From Streptococcus sp. (GTDB lineage: Bacteria > Bacillota > Bacilli > Lactobacillales > Streptococcaceae), in assembly GCA_030528055.1 (NCBI GenBank), contig JAUMZQ010000014.1, positions 1-49,278 of the forward strand: a stretch of DNA of 49,278 nucleotides. Reading direction: 5' to 3'. Positions 1 to 9,097 of this stretch are shown here, piece after piece. The notes under the pieces are model-generated. The model saw only the letters and a program-made list of their open reading frames with translations. It was not told the DNA's origin and ran no database searches. The position numbers and the translations under genes were made by a program. Every line of letters begins with the position of its first letter. Position 1 is the stretch's first letter.

Positions 1-131
1 TAAAGCGTGTTTTAGTTACCTGCAAGGAAGATAATGAAGCTAGTCGTAGAATTATCCTTTCTAATGGAGGTCATTATGAAAACACGATAGCACACATTCA
101 ACGTTATTGGATAGATATGGAGAATTCATGA
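1..131 (+). CDS. GNAT-family acetyltransferase, C-terminal fragment (cut by window start)
   Basis: An open frame beginning at base 3 runs to a TGA at 129-131 and encodes about 42 residues ending RYWIDMENS. The stretch with SRRIILSNGG is typical of the last strand and helix of a GNAT N-acetyltransferase, where the residues after the acetyl-CoA site read 'N.aS..i..k.Gf'. The stop codon overlaps the ATG of the next gene (ATGA), so the two are translationally coupled. In other streptococci a GNAT gene sits between nrdD and nrdG, which fits this position. The family call rests on little sequence and on context; the substrate is unknown. Confidence 0.6.
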   Translation, partial: KRVLVTCKEDNEASRRIILSNGGHYENTIAHIQRYWIDMENS

Positions 132-721
132 ATAATCCAAAACCAAGAGAGTGGAAAAGCGAAGAATTAAGTCAAGGGAGAATAATTGATTATAAAGCCT
201 TTAATTTTGTAGATGGAGAGGGAGTACGAAATTCTCTTTATGTTAGTGGCTGTTTGTTTCACTGTGAGGGTTGTTATAATGCTGCCACTTGGTCTTTTAA
301 TGCAGGGATTCCCTACACAGAGGAACTAGAAGAACAAATTATGAGAGATTTGTCGGAACCTTATGTTCAAGGATTGACTTTACTGGGAGGAGAACCATTT
401 CTAAATACAGGGATTCTGCTTCCTTTGGTTAAGCGAGTTCGGAGGGAATTGCCAGAAAAGGATATTTGGTCATGGACAGGCTATACTTGGGAAGAGCTGA
501 TGTTGGAGACACCAGATAAACTTGAACTACTGCATTTAGTTGATATTTTGGTGGATGGTCGTTTCGATAGAACAAAGAAAAACCTGATGCTTCAGTTTCG
601 TGGCTCTTCCAATCAGCGAATTATTGATGTTCAAAAATCGTTTGCATCAGACAAGGTTGTTATTTGGGACAAGTTGAATGATGGGAAGGAGAATTTTGAA
701 CCAATTGAGCGACAGAAATGA
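128..721 (+). CDS. nrdG: Anaerobic ribonucleotide reductase activating protein NrdG (radical SAM)
   Basis: Radical SAM activase that generates the glycyl radical on the anaerobic class III ribonucleotide reductase NrdD, allowing dNTP synthesis without oxygen. The protein (197 aa from ATG 128) carries the iron-sulfur motif CLFHCEGC (CxxxCxxC) followed by YNAATWSF, and the GGEP motif (LLGGEPF) of radical SAM enzymes; its length is normal for NrdG. A TTG at 107 is also in frame, but ATG 128 overlaps the upstream stop as ATGA and gives the usual short N-terminus, so it is preferred. NrdD itself would lie upstream, outside the window. A promoter for the next gene follows directly. Confidence 0.93.
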   Translation: MNNPKPREWKSEELSQGRIIDYKAFNFVDGEGVRNSLYVSGCLFHCEGCYNAATWSFNAGIPYTEELEEQIMRDLSEPYVQGLTLLGGEPFLNTGILLPLVKRVRRELPEKDIWSWTGYTWEELMLETPDKLELLHLVDILVDGRFDRTKKNLMLQFRGSSNQRIIDVQKSFASDKVVIWDKLNDGKENFEPIERQK

Positions 722-743
722 TAGTATATTGTGTGTTTTTGAT

Positions 744-772
744 TTGATAAAAAATAAAGTATAAGCTATAAT
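744..772 (+). promoter_or_regulatory. Sigma-A promoter for the DUF1361 gene
   Basis: TTGATA at 744-749 and TATAAT at 767-772 are separated by exactly 17 bp. It lies just after nrdG and about 33 bp before the next start codon, so the membrane-protein gene can be transcribed independently. Confidence 0.75.
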
Positions 773-804
773 TTAACGATACAAGAAAAGTTAGGAGTTT
801 TCAG

Positions 805-1407
805 TTGAGGAAAATTATTGGAATTCATCTTATATTCGTAGCCATTTCAGGATTGGTCTTATACTTTCAATTTACTGGTCCCTATTTAATTTGGAATATG
901 TTTCTAGCTTTATTGGCTTTAGACTTCTCTTTTGGTATATCAAGAGTTAAGAAGTGGATTGGGTTTCAGCTGGTATTCTTTTTACTATGGTTCTTTTTCT
1001 ATCCCAACACCTTTTATATGCTAACCGATTTGACGCATATCCATTTCATGCACCGTGTATTATCGAATAATACTAGTTTGTTGTCATTTACTATTTATGT
1101 CTTGACCATTTTGTTTGGAACTTTTTGTGGGATTTTAAGTGTACGATATATAGCTCGTTTTCTAAAGTTAAAATCTTTTTGGCTACGCTACGTTTCTTAC
1201 CTTGTGTTATCTGTCATTTCCAGTTATGCTATACACATTGGTCGTTATGCACGATTAAATTCGTGGGATATCGTTGGCAATCCAATGCTTGTTATTAAGG
1301 AAATACTATCTGTTTTTAAACAAGACTCCTTAGTTTTTATTTTAGGTTTCACAGCACTGCAACTGCTTTGTCTGATTTTCATGGATGAAGAAAATAGCAA
1401 GTTGTAG
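805..1407 (+). CDS. DUF1361-family integral membrane protein
   Basis: A 200-residue, strongly hydrophobic protein with about six predicted membrane segments and the YPNTFYMLTDL(T) stretch followed by an HxxF segment characteristic of DUF1361 proteins, which occur widely in streptococci and lactobacilli. No biochemical function is established for the family. The start is a TTG at 805 preceded by TTAGGAG at 791-797, a good ribosome-binding site at normal spacing; no better ATG exists nearby. It has its own promoter and ends before a strong bidirectional terminator shared with the convergent methyltransferase gene. Position after nrdG is conserved in related streptococci. Confidence 0.75.
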   Translation: MRKIIGIHLIFVAISGLVLYFQFTGPYLIWNMFLALLALDFSFGISRVKKWIGFQLVFFLLWFFFYPNTFYMLTDLTHIHFMHRVLSNNTSLLSFTIYVLTILFGTFCGILSVRYIARFLKLKSFWLRYVSYLVLSVISSYAIHIGRYARLNSWDIVGNPMLVIKEILSVFKQDSLVFILGFTALQLLCLIFMDEENSKL

Positions 1408-1491
1408 GAGTTGCTCTAGTTTGATAAGAAATTTCAAGGAATGAAATTTGACAATCGTAGCTAGCTAAGAGAAAAATATAATCAGAAAAAT

Positions 1492-1538
1492 AAAGTCAAG
1501 GATGTAGAATTTTAAAACTCTACATCCTTGACTTTTTT
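1492..1538. terminator. Bidirectional intrinsic terminator
   Basis: Perfect 17-bp inverted repeat (arms 1492-1508 and 1519-1535) with a 10-nt loop, followed by T residues on the plus strand and preceded by A-rich sequence that gives U residues on the minus strand. It separates the convergent DUF1361 and methyltransferase genes. Confidence 0.9.
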
Positions 1539-2265
1539 ATAAATCAGATATGAGGGGCTTTCTAAAAGTTATCGAGTAAAATTTGTTGTCCCGTAATAAT
1601 TTTGTCTCTTTTTCTTGAACTGTTTTAGGAATAGCTTGTTCAATCTCTTGCAAATCAAATTGGGCATCTGTAAAGTATTTTTTGGTGATACGGCTTTTTT
1701 TATACTGTTTTTCAATATAATCAGATGTTTCGTCGGCAATTAATATTTTGACGCCAGGTTTGGCTACACGCAACATTTCAGAGAGTGCTTTTTGCTTATC
1801 AGTGAAAAAGTTAATACCTCCTATATGGTAGACGATATCAAAGCTATTATCAGCAAAAGGAAGTTCCTCTGCACATGCGTGAAATAGTTGGAGATGGGTT
1901 TTTGAGGACATCTTTTTCTGGCATTTTTTTAACATTCCTAGAGAAATATCAACTCCCACAAAATCAAGGGTTTGCAGATCAATATTTTTAGGAATATAGC
2001 GTAAATTATAGCCTGTTCCAATGGACACATAGAGAACGGAAAGATTGTTTTCCCATTCTAATTCTTTCATCAATTCTGTTCTTAATTGAGCTAAACTACT
2101 ACCAAATAAAAGAGAACCAATCCAATGTTCGCCAAAATCATAGAAGTAAGAGATACGATTGTACATATTCATATATTTTTCATTATCTTCAATCAAATAA
2201 TCTTTATTCAAAGCGCGATAAATTCCTTCTTCTTTTGGGAAAGTTGCGGTTGTTTTAATAGTCAT
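1537..2265 (-). CDS. Class I SAM-dependent methyltransferase
   Basis: A 242-residue Methyltransf_11/UbiE-like enzyme. The SAM-binding glycine motif I is VLYVSIGTGYNLRYI (about residues 77-91), followed by an acidic strand end (DFVGVDISLGML), the motif II region (CAEELPFADNSFDIVYHIGG) and a post-motif (EMLRVAKPGVKILIADE). The acceptor substrate cannot be told from sequence; small molecules, quinones or lipids are all possible. The minus-strand start has an AGGAAG ribosome-binding site. It is a single-gene unit, convergent with the DUF1361 gene. The 260 bp on its 5' side (2266-2526) hold no other gene that I can recognise. Confidence 0.8.
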   Translation of the reverse strand: MTIKTTATFPKEEGIYRALNKDYLIEDNEKYMNMYNRISYFYDFGEHWIGSLLFGSSLAQLRTELMKELEWENNLSVLYVSIGTGYNLRYIPKNIDLQTLDFVGVDISLGMLKKCQKKMSSKTHLQLFHACAEELPFADNSFDIVYHIGGINFFTDKQKALSEMLRVAKPGVKILIADETSDYIEKQYKKSRITKKYFTDAQFDLQEIEQAIPKTVQEKETKLLRDNKFYSITFRKPLISDL

Positions 2266-2526
2266 ATGATTTTCTTCCTTTCTCTTTCCTAGTTTATGGT
2301 TTAAAAATCGTTTATCATCAAATGATTGTTTTCATTTTATCATTTTTTAGATAGAATAAAAGCGCTTTTCAGTAAGCGGCTAGTTTCCTGACGTATGTGG
2401 AGGGTGGAGTAGCTCTAAGTGGTAGCGTAGGTAAAATAAATTTGTTTGAATGGTTCCAACAGCATTGCAAAATCAAGAAAGACAAAAGACAAGGATTCTT
2501 TTGTTACCTATTTCACTAAAAATACC

Positions 2527-2578
2527 TTGACAAACATTTCACAAAAGAATATAATTTAACTGGTTGTCAACTAGTTAA
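2527..2578 (+). promoter_or_regulatory. Promoter with AdcR (zinc repressor) operator for the Pht gene
   Basis: A near-ideal sigma-A promoter, TTGACA (2527-2532) - 17 bp - TATAAT (2550-2555), is followed immediately by two overlapping AdcR-like half-palindromes: TTAACTGGTT at 2556-2565 and CAACTAGTTAA ending at 2578. The known streptococcal AdcR consensus is TTAACYRGTTAA; the downstream copy (2567-2578) matches 11 of 12. A repressor bound here would cover the transcription start, so zinc-replete cells should switch the gene off. A 5' leader of about 130 nt separates it from the start codon. Confidence 0.85.
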
Positions 2579-2691
2579 CTATTTTTCTTTCTCATAATAT
2601 TTTAATGAGAGCAAGTGACAGATGGTGAAGAGAAAGACAAAATGATTAAAGAATTCAAGAAAGTTCAAGGATATAAGGAGAAAAGATATAA

Positions 2692-5304
2692 ATGAAAAAG
2701 AAATACGTTGTTGGTTTAGCATTAGTTGTTTCTCTGGGTGTTGTTTTCGGTATATATGCTTATTCCACCACATGGCATAAACAAGAGACTCATAAAGTTG
2801 CTTATGTTGAGAAAAAGTCAGAGAAAAAACAAGAAGAACCGACCCCTGATCAAGTTAATAAAGAAGAGGGAATTGATGCAGAACAAATTGTTGTAAAAAT
2901 AACTGATCAAGGCTATGTTACATCACATGGTGATCATTATCATTATTATAATGGGAAAGTTCCTTATGATGCTATTTTCAGCGAAGAACTAATCATGAAA
3001 GATCCCAATTATCAATTACAACAAGAAGACATTATCAATGAAGTGAGAGATGGTTATGTTATTAAGGTAAATGGGAATTATTATCTTTATTTAAAGGATC
3101 CAAATCATACTGTCAATGTCCGAACGAAAGCGGAAATTCTACGTCAAAAACAAGAATATCAAAATAATAAAAAAAGCTCTTCAGCTACAACTGCTGAACT
3201 GAAGGAAGCCCAAGCACAAGGGCGTTATACAACAGATGATGGTTATATTTTTAATCCAACAGATGTATTAGAAGATACTGGTGATGGATACATTGTACTG
3301 CATTTGAATCACTACCATTTTATTCCTAAATCAGACTTGTCAGCAAATGAGTTGGCTGCCGCACAGGCTTATTGGAATGGAAGAACAACAAATCCTTCTA
3401 AGACAAATAAATATGATTTTATTAATCATCAAATAGTCGTTCCAAACCAAAATCAATCACAAAACAATCAATCAGGCAATCTTTCTGGTATCGCTATTCC
3501 AGAAACTAATAACATTCAGGAATTATTGCGATTTCTAAATTCTCTTCCGTTGGGTTACCGACATGTAGAGTCAGATGGAGCTATTTTTGATCCGACCAAG
3601 GTAACAGGAAAAAATAATTTTGGTTATGTCTTTCCTCATGGAAATCATTTTCACATTGTTCCTTTTAGTCAACTATCTCAACTGGAAAGAAAGATAACGG
3701 ATTTACTATTGGGAGAAACTCCGTCTTCTCCTACGATCCCAGATAAAAAAGAAGAACAACCTTTAGATGATAAATTGGAACAAAAAATCCAAGCGATTAT
3801 GAATAAATATCATATTTCTAGAGATAAGATTAAGATTGATAGACAAAACAATGCCATTGTTTATCCACATGGTGATCATTATCACTATGAAGCGATTGAT
3901 GATAGCAAACCTTTGAATCATTCGCACGAACATCATCACAACTTTGAAGAACCTAAAGGTGATCCTTCCATTGAAACACAAAAGATGTTTGGTCCGATTT
4001 TTGTAAAAGATAGAAAGGAGTTTTTCTCGGTCGAAGATATTATCAAAAATTATGGCATACAAGGAATAAAAGATAAAAATAATTATAAGGTCATTGCTTT
4101 TTCAGTGACAGAAAGTAAAAATGCAGTTGCAGGAGGCTCTCTGATTGTTGGCGATCAAGCTGTAAAACATGTTGTTTATTTGGTGCTTCAAAATGAGAAA
4201 TGGAGTGATCTTCCTTTAAGTGTTCCGACAGTTAAACCAGATGATGGCTATTACTTTAAATATTGGTATGGAGCTCCCGGAGACGAAGGAGAGCGTGTGG
4301 AGCGTTCTCGCATCTATTCAGCAAACTTTGGTCAATTGATTCATAAAAATAGTCCGATTACCCTAGGACCTCTGACTTTCCCTTATATTGATGAAAAAGA
4401 CTATCCTCCTCTTTCTTTGAGAGATTATATTCGAGTTGATTTTCATTTAACAGCTAATGGAATTATGAAGATTGGTGATGTAGAATCCAACCATTTCTTC
4501 TATTTCATAAAAGAAAATAAAACATGGGAAGAAGCAGAAAAAGCTGGTTTCAAATTACCAGAAGTCATTCCGAATCCCGGTTATGAATTTATTGGATGGG
4601 GGAATGGATTTTCTGGTGAATCTCAAGTTTCTTCAAGGATTGTACAACCTTTTATAGGAACGACAACTCCGATTATTGGTCCCTATCAACCAACTGACAA
4701 AACTAAACCTCTAGATCCGAAAGATCCTAATCGCCTCAAGCCCCACAATCGCTTTGCACCGTACGATAAAAATAAATATGTAGCCGTTGTCTTTACATCA
4801 GAAGGACAAGGAAACCTTTATGATTTGGCTAACATTGGAGATAGTTTGGTCTATCTAGTTCGTAAAGGAACAAAGATGAGTGAATTGACGGTACCTGAAG
4901 CGATTGGTGATGAAGGTTATCATGCTGATTGGGGAGGAATTACATTTGATAACAATGACACTCCAATTCAAGAAGACACAACTTTCAAAGTAACATTTAA
5001 GAAAAATGACAAGAATGCTACGGACTCTAAACCAGAAGAAAGCAATGAACAGCTTTCAGAGGGGGTAAAAGAAAGTACAACAGATCAAGTTATCACAGAA
5101 AAGAAAGAAGAAAATATTGCTTCTTCGTCTGAGCCATCTAAAGAAACTTCAATTGAAAAGGATTCTAATGTTTCTTCCAATCAATCAACTAGTCCAGAAG
5201 ATAAGACAGAGTCTACAGAAAAAGACAGCGTAGTTGATTCAAGCACGACTGACGAGGTTGATATCAGCGGTTCACAAAACAAAGAAGAAACGGCTACCGG
5301 ATAG
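2692..5304 (+). CDS. Polyhistidine triad (Pht) family zinc-binding surface protein
   Basis: An 870-aa secreted protein of the streptococcal Pht/Htp family, which captures zinc at the surface for the AdcABC importer and has been linked to complement evasion. An N-terminal hydrophobic signal/anchor (about residues 5-24, no lipobox cysteine) precedes the conserved DQVNKEEGIDAEQIVVKITDQ segment. Histidine triads HxxHxH occur near residues 79-84 (HGDHYH), 204-209 (HLNHYH), 316-321 (HGNHFH) and 393-398 (HGDHYH), plus a His-rich HSHEHHH run. The C-terminal half has repeated 'GYEF..W' type modules and ends in a Ser/Thr/Glu-rich tail with no LPXTG. The AdcR operator upstream supports a zinc role. The exact paralogue (PhtA-E or HtpS type) cannot be assigned. 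Confidence 0.92.
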   Translation: MKKKYVVGLALVVSLGVVFGIYAYSTTWHKQETHKVAYVEKKSEKKQEEPTPDQVNKEEGIDAEQIVVKITDQGYVTSHGDHYHYYNGKVPYDAIFSEELIMKDPNYQLQQEDIINEVRDGYVIKVNGNYYLYLKDPNHTVNVRTKAEILRQKQEYQNNKKSSSATTAELKEAQAQGRYTTDDGYIFNPTDVLEDTGDGYIVLHLNHYHFIPKSDLSANELAAAQAYWNGRTTNPSKTNKYDFINHQIVVPNQNQSQNNQSGNLSGIAIPETNNIQELLRFLNSLPLGYRHVESDGAIFDPTKVTGKNNFGYVFPHGNHFHIVPFSQLSQLERKITDLLLGETPSSPTIPDKKEEQPLDDKLEQKIQAIMNKYHISRDKIKIDRQNNAIVYPHGDHYHYEAIDDSKPLNHSHEHHHNFEEPKGDPSIETQKMFGPIFVKDRKEFFSVEDIIKNYGIQGIKDKNNYKVIAFSVTESKNAVAGGSLIVGDQAVKHVVYLVLQNEKWSDLPLSVPTVKPDDGYYFKYWYGAPGDEGERVERSRIYSANFGQLIHKNSPITLGPLTFPYIDEKDYPPLSLRDYIRVDFHLTANGIMKIGDVESNHFFYFIKENKTWEEAEKAGFKLPEVIPNPGYEFIGWGNGFSGESQVSSRIVQPFIGTTTPIIGPYQPTDKTKPLDPKDPNRLKPHNRFAPYDKNKYVAVVFTSEGQGNLYDLANIGDSLVYLVRKGTKMSELTVPEAIGDEGYHADWGGITFDNNDTPIQEDTTFKVTFKKNDKNATDSKPEESNEQLSEGVKESTTDQVITEKKEENIASSSEPSKETSIEKDSNVSSNQSTSPEDKTESTEKDSVVDSSTTDEVDISGSQNKEETATG

Positions 5305-5335
5305 CCAATAAATGATTTCCAATTAATAAAGTTTT

Positions 5336-5374
5336 CCACTCCATCAATGGATTTACATTTTTGGGGTGGTTTTT
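5336..5374 (+). terminator. Intrinsic terminator after the Pht gene
   Basis: CCACTCC (5336-5342) pairs with GGGGTGG (5363-5369) with one G-U pair, around a loop that itself contains CCAT/ATGG, and is followed by TTTTT. Confidence 0.6.
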
Positions 5375-5482
5375 ATATTTTAGAGACAGTTTACTGTAAA
5401 AGATTTTATAAAAAATGTGATAAAAACAGCTCCTACTCAAAATAAGGAATTGGCAATATTCTAACAATTTTCTGTATAAATA

Positions 5483-5491
5483 TGGTATGAT
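5483..5491 (+). promoter_or_regulatory. Extended -10 promoter for thrC
   Basis: TGGTATGAT forms an extended -10 (TGn plus TATGAT at 5486-5491), 31 bp before the thrC start. No well-spaced -35 is evident, which is acceptable for extended -10 promoters. Confidence 0.5.
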
Positions 5492-5522
5492 AGTATAGAC
5501 TCTAGAAAAAGGAAACAAATTC

Positions 5523-7007
5523 ATGACTTTAGTTTATCAATCAACACGTGACTCCCAAAACACAGTAACGGCTAGCCAAGCCATTTTACAAGGACTAGCG
5601 ACAGATGGAGGTTTGTTTACCCCAACTTCCTATCCTCATCTTAATTTGGATTTTGATGTTTTACAAAATGCTTCTTACCAAGAAATTGCTAAATTGGTTC
5701 TCTCTGCCTTTTTGGATGATTTTACAGAAGAAGAAATTGAGTATTGCGTAAATCATGCCTATGATAAAAAATTTGACGACAGTTTGATTGCTCCTCTTGT
5801 AAAATTGGATCAGCAATACAATCTGGAATTGTTCCATGGCTCAACCATTGCTTTTAAAGATATGGCTTTATCGATTCTTCCTTATTTGATGACAACAGCA
5901 GCTAAAAAACATGGACTAAAAAATAAAATTGTCATTTTAACTGCGACTTCGGGAGATACTGGGAAAGCTGCTATGGCAGGTTTTGCAGATGTTCCAGGAA
6001 CAGAAATCATCGTTTTTTATCCCAAAGATGGTGTCAGCAAAGTTCAAGAATTACAAATGACTACTCAAGTGGGAGAAAATACCCATGTAGTAGCCATTGA
6101 TGGGAATTTTGACGATGCTCAAACAAACGTGAAAAATATGTTCAATGATCCCGTTCTTCGTGAACGTTTATCTGAACACCAATTACAATTTTCATCTGCC
6201 AATTCAATGAATATTGGTCGATTGGTACCACAAATTGTCTACTATGTGTATGCCTATGCGCAACTAGTTAAGACCGATCAAATTAAGGCGGGAGATAAAA
6301 TTAATTTCACTGTTCCAACTGGAAATTTTGGAAATATATTGGCTGCTTATTATGCCAAACAAATTGGCTTGCCTGTTGCTAAATTAATTTGTGCTTCCAA
6401 TGAAAACAATGTCTTGACAGACTTCTTCAGGACACAAGTTTATGATAAAAAACGTAGTTTCAAAGTTACTTCCAGCCCTTCGATGGATATTTTAGTATCC
6501 TCTAATTTAGAACGTCTAATTTTCCATCTTTTAGGAAATGATGCTACTCAAACAAAAGCTTTAATGACGGCTTTGACAGATCATGGAGCATACGAATTAA
6601 CTGGTTTTGATGCTGAGATTTTAGACCTTTTTGCGGCAGAATACGCTTCGGAGCAAGAAACTGCTGCTGAAATTAAGCGTGTTTACGATGCTTCTCGTTA
6701 TGTTGAAGATCCGCACACAGCTGTAGCGTCTGCTGTCTACCAAAAGTATTTGCAAGAAACAAACGACGCTACTATAACAGTTATTGCTTCTACAGCTAGC
6801 CCATATAAATTTCCAGTTGTTGCAGTAGAGGCCATCACAGGTGAAACGGGACTTGGTGATTTTGAAGCATTGAGCAAACTTCCTGAATTATCAGGAGTAG
6901 CGATACCACCAGCTGTAGATGGTTTAGAAACAGCATTTGTTCGTCATACTACTGTTGTTGCAACAAGAGATATGCAAACAGCAGTGGAGCGCTATTTGGG
7001 AATTTAA
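5523..7007 (+). CDS. thrC: Threonine synthase
   Basis: PLP-dependent enzyme converting O-phosphohomoserine to threonine and phosphate, the last step of threonine synthesis. The 494-aa length is that of the long streptococcal/E. coli-type ThrC. The N-terminal STRDSQ...GLATDGGLF segment is typical of the family; the PLP lysine is K112 in STIAFKDMAL, and the phosphate-binding ATSGDTGKAA loop follows at about 142-151. Downstream 'NIGRLVPQIVYY' and 'PTGNFGN' are also conserved. It is a monocistronic unit with its own promoter and a terminator 19 bp after the stop. No other thr gene lies in the window. Confidence 0.96.
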   Translation: MTLVYQSTRDSQNTVTASQAILQGLATDGGLFTPTSYPHLNLDFDVLQNASYQEIAKLVLSAFLDDFTEEEIEYCVNHAYDKKFDDSLIAPLVKLDQQYNLELFHGSTIAFKDMALSILPYLMTTAAKKHGLKNKIVILTATSGDTGKAAMAGFADVPGTEIIVFYPKDGVSKVQELQMTTQVGENTHVVAIDGNFDDAQTNVKNMFNDPVLRERLSEHQLQFSSANSMNIGRLVPQIVYYVYAYAQLVKTDQIKAGDKINFTVPTGNFGNILAAYYAKQIGLPVAKLICASNENNVLTDFFRTQVYDKKRSFKVTSSPSMDILVSSNLERLIFHLLGNDATQTKALMTALTDHGAYELTGFDAEILDLFAAEYASEQETAAEIKRVYDASRYVEDPHTAVASAVYQKYLQETNDATITVIASTASPYKFPVVAVEAITGETGLGDFEALSKLPELSGVAIPPAVDGLETAFVRHTTVVATRDMQTAVERYLGI

Positions 7008-7025
7008 ATCAAAATAGTATCAGCA

Positions 7026-7055
7026 CTCAGTTGGCTAACCAGCTGAGTTTCTTTT
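7026..7055 (+). terminator. Intrinsic terminator after thrC
   Basis: A 9-bp stem (CTCAGTTGG with CCAGCTGAG, one G-U pair) and a CTAA loop, followed by TTTCTTTT. Confidence 0.85.
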
Positions 7056-7111
7056 ACCCTATTCATCTATCAAAATGAATAGAACAACATGATTTAGGAG
7101 TTTGTAAACGG

Positions 7112-8389
7112 ATGGTGAACTATAAAAAAATTTTAAACATTGCCCTACCTGCCATGATGGAAAACTTTTTACAAATGCTAATGGGGACGATAGATTCCTA
7201 TCTTGTTGCTAGTTTAGGAGCTATTGCAATTTCAGGCGTTTCAGTAGCCAACAATATCATTACAATTTATCAAGCTATTTTTATAGCATTGGGAGCAATT
7301 ATTTCAGGTGCCATTTCAAAAAGCTTAGGACAAGGAGAAGAAGAAACGCTCGTCCAAAAAGCAACAGAAACCGTAAAGATAACAGTATTTTTAAGTGCTA
7401 TTTTAGGGGCGGTATCCTTCTTTTTTGGAGAAAAAATCCTCAATCTTTTGGGCACAGAGAGAAGCGTCTCACAAGCTGGTGGTACTTTCTTAGCTCTAGT
7501 AGGTGGAACAATTATATTGTTAGGTTTGATGACCACTTTTGGAGCTTTGGTTCGTGTCACTCGCAATCCAAGAATTCCAATGTATGTTAGCTTGCTTGTA
7601 AATATTCTGAATGCTATTTTTTCCAGTTTTGCAATTTTTATCCTTCATTGGGGAATTATAGGAGTTGCACTAGGAACAATGGCGGCTCGCTTAGTTGGTG
7701 TCTGGTTGCTATGGAAAGAACTTCATCTCTCTTTTGCAAAATGGACTTGGAACATTGATATGGATTTATTACGCCTATCTTTACCAGCAGCAGGAGAGCG
7801 TTTGATGATGCGTGCAGGAGATGTGGTCATTATTGCAATTGTTGTCAAATTTGGAACCAATGCCGTTGCTGGGAATGCAATCGGTGAGGTACTAACCCAA
7901 TTTAACTACATGCCAGCTTTTGGAGTGGCGACTGCAACGGTTATGTTAGTAGCACATGCTATGGGTCAAAAAAATATCAAAGAAATTTCACAAATTAGCA
8001 GGCAAACTTATTGGATTTCTCTCGCCTTGATGCTACCCATTGCGTTATTGATATTTGCATTTGGTCGTCCTTTGACACAACTTTCTAGGTTGAATGATGA
8101 GGGAATAGCAGCCAGTTTGTCAGTTATTTTATTTTCCCTACTAGGTACACCGATGACGGTGGGAACCGTTATTTATACTGCTGTATGGCAAGGAATGGGC
8201 AATGCTAAACTACCATTTTACGCTACAACAGTTGGAATGTGGATGATTCGTATCATTGTAGGCTATATTTTAGGAGTTACTCTCCAGTTAGGTCTATCAG
8301 GAGTATGGACAGCGACTTTATTGGATAATGGTTTTAGATGGATTTTTTTACAAATATTATATAAAAGAAAAATAAGGAGATTAGAATGA
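7112..8389 (+). CDS. MATE-family multidrug/toxin efflux protein
   Basis: A 425-aa membrane protein with 12 predicted helices in two homologous halves, typical of the MATE (multidrug and toxic compound extrusion) exporters that use a Na+ or H+ gradient. Family hallmarks are the N-terminal IALPAMMENFLQMLMGTIDSYLVASLG and the GAIISGAISKSLGQG loop in helix 2-3. The start is ATG 7112, with TAGGAG at 7095-7100. Its last codons overlap the HAD gene (ATGA), so the two are cotranslated. The substrate is unknown; the pairing with a phosphatase does not identify it. Confidence 0.9.
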   Translation: MVNYKKILNIALPAMMENFLQMLMGTIDSYLVASLGAIAISGVSVANNIITIYQAIFIALGAIISGAISKSLGQGEEETLVQKATETVKITVFLSAILGAVSFFFGEKILNLLGTERSVSQAGGTFLALVGGTIILLGLMTTFGALVRVTRNPRIPMYVSLLVNILNAIFSSFAIFILHWGIIGVALGTMAARLVGVWLLWKELHLSFAKWTWNIDMDLLRLSLPAAGERLMMRAGDVVIIAIVVKFGTNAVAGNAIGEVLTQFNYMPAFGVATATVMLVAHAMGQKNIKEISQISRQTYWISLALMLPIALLIFAFGRPLTQLSRLNDEGIAASLSVILFSLLGTPMTVGTVIYTAVWQGMGNAKLPFYATTVGMWMIRIIVGYILGVTLQLGLSGVWTATLLDNGFRWIFLQILYKRKIRRLE

Positions 8390-8994
8390 AAGAAGCATTG
8401 ATTTGGGATTTGGATGGAACCTTATTAGACTCTTATGATGCCATCTTAGCAGGAATCAAAGAGACTTACTCTCATTATGGATTAACGTTTGATACGCAGG
8501 CTGTGCGTGACTATATTTTAAAATACTCTGTTCAACAATTATTAGAAGAAGTGGCTAAAGAAAAAAATTTGGATGCAGAGGAAATGAATCGTTTTCGAAA
8601 ACAAAGTCTGCAAGAAAAAAATGCTACCATTCACCTGATGAATGGTGCAAAAGAAATTCTTGAATGGGCGGCAGAAAAGGGATTCAAACAATTCGTTTAC
8701 ACTCATAAAGGTGACAATGCCTATCCAGTGTTGAGAGATTTAGGGGTTCTAGATTATTTTGTAGAAATTGTAACTACAGATAATGGTTTTCAAAGGAAGC
8801 CTCATCCGGCAGGAATTGATTATCTGGTAAATAAATATTCTCTAGACAAAGAGCATACTTATTACATTGGAGATCGTGAGTTAGATGTTGATGTCGCTAT
8901 TAATGGCGGGATCCACAGCATTAATTTTTGTGATTATAAACCTCTGTTTAATCAAAAAATAGATAGTTTACTAGCTATTCAAAATTATTTTTAG
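8386..8994 (+). CDS. HAD superfamily hydrolase (phosphoglycolate phosphatase-like)
   Basis: A 202-aa haloacid-dehalogenase-type phosphatase. Motif I is DLDGT at residues 8-12, with D8 the likely nucleophile; motif II is the threonine in VYTHKGD; motif III lysine lies in RKPHP, and motif IV is GDRELDVDVAINGG. The cap domain between motif I and II is alpha-helical, so it belongs to subfamily IA, as in phosphoglycolate phosphatase and beta-phosphoglucomutase. The substrate is not predictable. Its ATG overlaps the MATE stop by ATGA, indicating translational coupling. Confidence 0.88.
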   Translation: MKEALIWDLDGTLLDSYDAILAGIKETYSHYGLTFDTQAVRDYILKYSVQQLLEEVAKEKNLDAEEMNRFRKQSLQEKNATIHLMNGAKEILEWAAEKGFKQFVYTHKGDNAYPVLRDLGVLDYFVEIVTTDNGFQRKPHPAGIDYLVNKYSLDKEHTYYIGDRELDVDVAINGGIHSINFCDYKPLFNQKIDSLLAIQNYF

Positions 8995-9033
8995 AACAAC
9001 TAAAAGCATAAAATGACATTGCAATCAAATGAA

Positions 9034-9071
9034 AACAATCCGTTAAAAAGTCTTTAACGGATTGTTTTTTT
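9034..9071. terminator. Intrinsic terminator between convergent genes
   Basis: A 14-bp perfect stem (AACAATCCGTTAAA with its complement at 9053-9066) and a 5-nt loop, followed by TTTTT. It ends the MATE-HAD operon; the A residues upstream may let it serve the opposing adhesin gene as well. Confidence 0.88.
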
Positions 9072-9097
9072 ATATAGGATAAAGTATTTGTATCGAA

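Noticed and set aside
2340..2526. Possible small gene or IS remnant in the methyltransferase-pht gap
   Set aside because: All frames are short, with no start plus ribosome-binding site and no recognisable terminal repeats.
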